Assembly: GCA_020631735.1 (NCBI GenBank)
Contig: CM036231.1
Coordinates: forward strand, 7,963,831-8,027,830
Direction of reading: 5' to 3'
From: Saccharum officinarum
Lineage: Eukaryota; Streptophyta; Magnoliopsida; Poales; Poaceae
Length of the DNA stretch: 64,000 nucleotides
Under the pieces are notes generated by a model, which had not been told where the DNA came from, made no database searches, and was given only the letters and a program-made list of their open reading frames with translations. The translations under genes were made by a program, and so were the position numbers. Positions 57,852-64,000 of this stretch are shown here, one piece after another. How positions within the stretch are numbered: position 1 is the stretch's first letter; each line of letters begins with the position of its first letter.

Positions 57852-58180
57852 GCGTGTCTAGGATAGCATCTGCAGACTGCACGGTGCGATATGCGTACCG
57901 TGGTTGTCCCACCACGGCACAAGAAACGTGGTTTTCAGTTCATTTTCGTGGTGTAGGTGCCTTGTGCGGCGAAAAGAATCACTTGCGCCGCTCGGCATTT
58001 GGCATGATTCTTCGCTTATTTTGGATGCCACCGCAGAAAACACGGACCCAAACACACCCATGCAACCATGTTAAGCGCCTTTAAAACAAAATTACCTACA
58101 AAGTTAGTGGAGAAATGAAAGTAGCAAAACACTCCTCGGTCATTCTTGCACTGTAGCCTGATCTTATTACTGTGGACGAT
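57852..58180. repeat. Dispersed repeat, continuation after the copia insertion
   Basis: Contains CATGTTAAGCGCCTTTAAAACAAAATTACCTAC (diverged match of 47523-47555) and CTGATCTTATTACT, matching 47597-47608, which shows the copia element landed in this repeat family. No coding content. Confidence 0.6.
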
Positions 58181-61100
58181 ACACACATAGGTGGTGTTTG
58201 GATGGGGTTGGGATAGGGAAATATAGCTAGGTAAGAAAGAGGGGGTATGGGTTAGGGATGTGATGTTTTGTACCCATACCCAAGTTTGGTTGTCCATGGT
58301 TTGGGTTAGGGAAATGTTGTGGGGCAAAAAAAACTGACACCTCGCTCGTGGTCCCAATCTTCTCGTCATCCCTTCCATTGTTTTCCTCCCTGCCATCGAC
58401 TTCGCCCCCCTGCCTAGCGGACAGCGCGGCTGCTGTGGAGCAGCGATCCCGCCGTTGCTCCGGCAGTGTTGACGACGAGACCAGGTGGACTATCGCACAT
58501 AGAGGCGAGGTTAAAGCCGGGCGGTATCACACGTAGAGGCGAGGTTAAAACCGGATAGACGATTCACATCGGTAATTTTTAGTTGTAGAGATACATTGTT
58601 AGTTCACTGAAATGAATGGTAGGATAACTATATAGTTGTACGTGCTAGATAAGTTCCATATTTGTTGTACGGCTCTCTAAATATCATATTCATGTATGGT
58701 GATTTAATAATGAAATGTCCATACATTCCCTATAATTTTGTTTTTGGTAAGTCCTTATTTATATGGTTGTAGGCAACAAGCAGAAGTAATGCAATTCTTT
58801 TTTATGGTTGTAGGAATTGTATAATAACCATTCAGATATGTTCTGTTCATTCTGTGGTGAGCCCATGGTTTGCCTTTGATGTAGTTGTCTGTAACTACAT
58901 CTACAGTGAACCAAATTTTCTTTAGTTTAAGGTAATAGTTATTTAGATTCTCATCATTGGCCTATTATTCACATAGTTGCTTTCTAAACAGGGAGTAAAG
59001 CAGCTGTTTGAGATTCCTTTAAGGATCATAATGTTACATGCACTACAGTCAGTTTGCATTGTTGATCCTATTCTTATTGACATCAGAGTTCATAAGTTCA
59101 TTCCAATTTCATATTGAGTTTGAATCAGATCTGCTATGCTGCATATTGCCAGACTCCAAATCTGCTAACATAGCCGGAGACGTTGATTCTAGTTATGAGC
59201 TGGCAGAAGCGGGTGCTATCAAGAAAGTTTTAGACATCTTGGCAAAATGCACAATGCTGTTCAAGTTGATATTAGCTATCGAAAAAAATCCATTCGCCTC
59301 GACTCTTTCAGAGATCTCTATGACAATGTAACTAATGGGTTAAGAATTATTGAGGTTATGATACAACACTGGATGGATGTCTTTCTCATCTATACCAATT
59401 ATAGAAGATTGCTTATCAAAAGTTCGAATTTTGTAGCAATGTCATGTTATGCTTTGTCGACCCAGTTCATATGTTCCTGTAGTGTATTCACCAGGACTCA
59501 ATGATTCACATTTGCTCTTGTGATACCAAGCTCAAACAGCTCATTGGTCAGAAGAATAACCATGTTGAAGCCTCAAGGCCAAACCATTCAACAGTTCCAA
59601 GGTTGGTCGAAGTAACTATTGGTTGAAATCCATAAGCTATGTCTAATATATTGAATTTTATCAATCCTGTTCATCTGAAAAAATATTATTGCTCAATACA
59701 GAAAATAGTAATGGATGGAGGTGACTACTTGCATTCAAATGCAATAAGATCAAGTTTCATAGCGAACCACGTTAGGCGTGTTCATTTCACTCTTCCATTG
59801 CTAGATCCTTTTCTTTTACTTATGCAAATGAAGACATGTAAAATTTTGCAATATCTGTTCCCACCATGTCCTGTATTGCAAGATTTGTGTATTTATTTTT
59901 GATTCATTCAGCTAAATATCAGAAAAAGCTCAATTGAAAAATATGTGCTGAGTACAAAGGGCAGAATCTTGACAAATTAGTTCTTTCCGAGTTTCTGCAT
60001 GTACACGAAAAATATATGCTTGGTATAAAGTGCGTACATTTCACTAATTTATTTTAAAGTTGCTCTTGTTATGGTGTTCTGGAGTGTTTAGAGAACATTT
60101 GGCTAAAAATGTTGCTCCTGTTATAGATATCTTAAGACAGCTTTTATTTTCTGTTCTAAAGTTGCTCCTGTTATAAAAAGATGATGGTACAAATCAAGTT
60201 GCTTGGTCTTAAATACAATAATAAATTAGAAATATTTAGCTACATGTCCATGTTTTTGGGCATAAACATAGGTATCTCATGCTGGACTTTTTAATTGAAG
60301 AGTCGTCCCAATGCTTATGAAGTTATAGCCAAAAGAATTGTTATTTCCTGAATTGTTTTGACAAAACAACTCCATTTTGACCGAATGCCTGCAATCTGTC
60401 TTGCTATGTGCATAAAGTTAGTCTTATCTTGAATACAGTTTTGCACCACTTTTTTTTAAAAAAATCTAATTTTGGTTCATGTTATCATAGGGTCTTGTAT
60501 ATGGGCGTCGTCACAGAATTTTACAACATCCAACATCAGCATAATATTCAGTAGTTGGCAGAAAGACAAAGAGTGCTCCAGAATACATGATTATAAATTT
60601 ATGATGTAGGATCTTGTGGTCATCGAGGGCCACAAAAGTAGTAAAAGATTGTGTTCCCTTGTCGAAGAGCTTTTGTGTCATGCAAAATTTGACCTTTTGG
60701 GTAGATCATTGAAGGAAGAATTCAATATAAGGAATATGAGATATGATAAGTGCGGATTCAACACTATGCTCTGTTCGAACTTTGGAAAGAGAAGATAATT
60801 AATGATACAATTGGAGTCATCCTTGTCAAAAGAGACACGCACACTCCTGCCAAGAGGATATGAAGACAACCAAATGTCAAGACTGAATGCAATGCATGCT
60901 GCCCACAACACGGCATGCTTCTGTAATATGAATGATTTGTTCTCCTGGATCCTGGGTGCTTACTAGTGTGTACAATTGATTTTAGCTACATGAATATTCA
61001 AGAAATTCCATAAGTGTATCATTATTCCATTGTGCAGTCTGAGTCATAAGGTGTATCTGATTGTCTTGTGCTTTATGATAAGTGCAGCCACGTATTAATG

Positions 61101-62130
61101 CAGAATGCCTTTGTACAATGGAATTTTAGGTGTAATCATCCGAAAACCTATAATTCATGTTGGATGTTGGATTCCTTTGTTACGGGAGAAATGCAATAAT
61201 TTCTGGGTTTCAAACAGCTTACAGGTGCATGTTGCAACCATGGTTGATCTGTTATAATGTGCAACTCTTGGTCTTCGATAACCATCAGTAATACCATTTA
61301 TTTTGAAATCACCCTCCAACACTGTACTACACTGTCAATTAGGAAAGGCAATGTTCCCTAGCAGCTATCACCTCTTTCTGGAAATCATTGAAAACTTCAT
61401 GGATGAAAAACTCACTGCAATGCTTCCCTAACCCCCCATGTCGTTTTCAAATTACAAGCTGTGATTATCCATTTCTACCTCCTTGTACCGTTGTTCTTCT
61501 AATGCTCCATCAAACCTCAACCAAACAAAGCTTCCACCCAATTAGATGAAAGAAGAAAGAATTTGCACTCTGACGGTGAGGTGGTCCTGAGCAAACCTGA
61601 CAGGTATGTCACTGAACTGAGGAAACCTGACAAAGGTGTCACTAAAATAAGTTGGCACCCATGATTTCCTTGCTCAAACTTTGTTGTGAATATTCATTTC
61701 CCTGCAACTGGTGAACTGCAATCTTCCATCTTGTTCCTGTCTAAGCCCCTAGCTGCTACCACAATGGTCTATGCCATTCAATTTGCAATAAGTATATTGT
61801 ATACCCGTAATTTGGTCGTTCAAATGAAACAAAAGCAACCAGTTACATTTCTCTTGGTAGAACCAGAGATGTACCAAACACATGACTAAGGGCCGCTACA
61901 GCCAATAAACTACAGCTGTAATATAGAAGAGTAAACACAACTTAAACAGATGTGGCACAATTGAATACAATTTTAGTAATCTTACAAATTTACATAGCAT
62001 AAGTCCTAGATAACATAATAATCTAAACAGTAGAAGCCCTCTAGTTGCTCCCTTGAATAGCTTGACAACTAGATTGACAATAAAAAATAAATATCCAAAC
62101 GAAAAGGCCTTCTAGATGTAGATTGCTGCA
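58181..62130. other. Long tract without a confident gene
   Basis: 58330-58560 is GC-rich with short frames and a small direct repeat (AGAGGCGAGGTTAAA at 58500 and 58536). The rest is AT-rich. A frame at 59038-59331 includes YELAEAGAIKKVLDIL, faintly like an armadillo-type repeat, but it is short and isolated. Other frames of 60-90 codons have no motif. No tRNA or rRNA was recognised. Confidence 0.4.
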
Positions 62131-62151
62131 AGCATTCTACTAGATACCCTA

Positions 62152-62816
62152 CAACAACAACAACAACAACAACAAAGCCTTTTAGTCCCAAGCAAGTTGG
62201 GGTAAGCTAGAGTTGAAACCCAACATAAGCCCCTTGTCACGGTTCAGGCACATCAATAGCTGTTTTCCAAGCACTCCTATACAAACAAAGATCTCTAGGT
62301 ATATCCCAACCCTTTAAATCTCTTTTAATTGCCTCCTCCCATGTCAGCTTCGGTCTTCCTCTACCTCTTCTCACATTGATATCTCAACTTAGAACTTCAC
62401 AACGTACTGCTGCTTCTGAAGGTCTCATTTGGACATGGCCAAACCAAACTAATGTTGGACAAGCTTTTCTTCAATTGGTGCTATCCCTAGACGGGCACGT
62501 ATATCATCGTTCCGAACTCGATCCATCCTTGTATGACCACAAATCCAACGCAACATACGCATTTTCGCGACACTCAGTTGTTGGACATGTCATCTTTTTG
62601 TAGGCCAACATTCTGCTCCATACAACATAGCGGGTCTAATCGCCGTTCTATAAAACTTGCCTTTCAGCTTTTGTGGTACCCTCTTGTCACAGAGAATGCC
62701 AGATGCTTGGCGCCACTTCATCCACCCTGCTTTAATCCTATGGCAAACGTCTGCATCAACATCTCCATCCTTCTGTAGCATCGATCCTAAATAACGGAAG
62801 GTATCTTTTGTAGGCA
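62152..62816 (-). mobile_element. 5'-truncated LINE (non-LTR retrotransposon) insertion
   Basis: Flanked by a 19-bp target duplication (CATTCTACTAGATACCCTA at 62133-62151 and 62817-62835). On the minus strand it opens with [45 protein letters not shown] and [12 protein letters not shown], the C-terminal part of a plant LINE reverse transcriptase. A frameshift follows near 62595, then the C-terminal tail in other frames, and it ends in a (TTG)n tail (AACAACAAC on the plus strand, 62152-62175). The endonuclease and the RT catalytic core are absent owing to 5' truncation on insertion. Inactive. Confidence 0.9.
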
Positions 62817-62835
62817 CATTCTACTAGATACCCTA

Positions 62836-64000
62836 ATGCTCAAAATTCAAAATGTCTTCCAGAATACAACGAGGGAACAACATGCAGTACTTCCGTAGTT
62901 TCTGTAGCTCTCAAAATGCATTGTTCTTTTACTCCCAAATTAAATGATCCTGCTATTCTGAGTATCTCACAATATAACACATGAACAATTTGAATCAAAT
63001 ATTTGCTTACCGATCAAGATGATTTAGGATAATTTATCTAGAAAAGTGAGCAGTATGCTTGTAAATCTTTTTACCGATTTGTGTAAGTAGGTTTCTTAGG
63101 GCAACAATACTTTCATGCAAAGCTATGTCTTTGCACATCCTCAAACACACAGATGTGTCGTTGTTTTAAGGAAAAGGTTTCTAAAACGTGCCAGACTCTT
63201 GCCCCCTGCAAGCAAAATGGGCACATTGTTTCTTCAATAGGAATTATTTCCTTATGACACGTGAGCAGTGAATTATTGGTCTTCTCACTACTTTTCTATC
63301 AGGTTTCATAAGAAAAATTTCTTGAACAATACACATGTGGATGGCATCACCAAAAAAAACATGAGTAGATGACAGCTAGTTATTCTGTAAGACGTATATA
63401 ATTTATATCTAAGCTACACTTCATTATAACCATACAAAAATATCTTTGAGACAGAAACAAACTAGGAAGGAACATGACTCACACAATGCTGAGATGCACT
63501 ATTATAGATTACAACTAATACAAATTAGAAGGCATTTTGCAGTGCTATGATAGGTAAAGAAAAAATGGTACTCTCTGGAAACATATCTAGCTCACAAATT
63601 GAGCATTACTGAGATGTGCTAATTTATAAATATAATCCTTTTCGCAGCAGTACAAGCAGAAGGAAAAAATATTTTCAGTAAAACGTGAATAAGCATTACA
63701 TAAATGTTCATGCCATGTTTAACTACAGCCCACACTCTTGTTCAATTTGACACTATATTTGGCAACATTGAATCAGTTTTGTTACCAATACTACAACTGG
63801 GTTAGGAATCAGAATCTTGAACATCTTACCTGTTTCGTCTTATGCTCTGTTCATTATTCATCTTAACCATCTTTTAAGATTTCAGCAAATCTATTTACTT
63901 GTAAATTCCTTGTGACCACCTTTGCAGCATATAGTTTTCATTTTCCGACCATTGGGCGTGGTAGCCGGTAGGGTCTCCAGAATTCCATAATCTACATTAC
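62836..64000. other. No feature seen to the window end
   Basis: AT-rich DNA with only short frames. No terminal repeats, RNA genes or coding motifs were recognised. Confidence 0.4.

Noticed and set aside
58190..58320. Possible MITE starting GGTGTTTGGATGGGG
   Set aside because: No matching inverted end or target duplication could be found.
59038..59331. Armadillo-repeat-like fragment (ELAEAGAIKKVLDIL)
   Set aside because: One weak motif in an isolated short frame without splice context; too little to call.

Overview
The window is a transposon-dense piece of a grass (Poaceae, probably panicoid) nuclear genome. Evidence for this is the plant Ty1-copia and Ty3-gypsy elements with tRNA-Met and tRNA-Asp type primer sites, Tourist-like and hAT-type small DNA elements with exact target duplications, a UDP-glycosyltransferase remnant, a plant LINE tail, and no bacterial gene organisation. 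I found no clearly intact host gene. Most long reading frames belong to retrotransposons in various states of decay.

Layout. 1-4.1 kb: long LTR-like sequence, minus orientation. 4.1-8.05 kb: old host-like DNA with a MITE, a broken glycosyltransferase 3' end that has been tandemly duplicated, a duplicated Gly/Tyr-rich fragment, a Tourist-like MITE, and an exon-like tandem repeat. 8052-21562: a complete-length but coding-dead Ty1-copia element of Sirevirus type on the minus strand (LTRs 1643 and 1644 bp, TSD AGGGG) with gag, pol and an extra envelope-position ORF. 21.6-26.5 kb: duplicated host DNA, a poly-A retroposon, two hAT-type elements with 8-bp TSDs, and a promoter plus first exon split by insertions. 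26.5-30.2 kb: intron-like or noncoding DNA. 30.2-34 kb: truncated spliced MULE-like transposase fragment between direct repeats, small MITEs, and a 55-bp minisatellite. 34.1-37.9 kb: two head-to-head LTR fragments making a roughly 1-kb-arm inverted repeat. 37.9-47.3 kb: the 3' end of one Athila-like Ty3-gypsy element directly followed by most of a second one. 47.3-58.2 kb: a second copy of the minisatellite-bearing repeat, split by another Ty1-copia element (48499-57846, TSD GTAGG) whose pol frame is almost fully open. 58.2-64 kb: mostly unannotatable DNA plus a 5'-truncated LINE with a 19-bp TSD.

How the parts relate. Each retroelement encodes its own capsid (gag) and replication enzymes (protease, integrase, reverse transcriptase, RNase H) and was inserted independently; nesting and TSDs give a partial order. 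Both copia families carry dense arrays of a GACCGGACGC / GCGTCCGGTC palindromic motif in their LTRs, and the larger one has another array between pol and its extra ORF. This matches the repeated palindromes known from Sireviruses. Most premature stops in the old elements are TAG, usually where CAG (Gln) or TGG (Trp) would be expected. That looks like deamination of methylated cytosine during long-term silencing.
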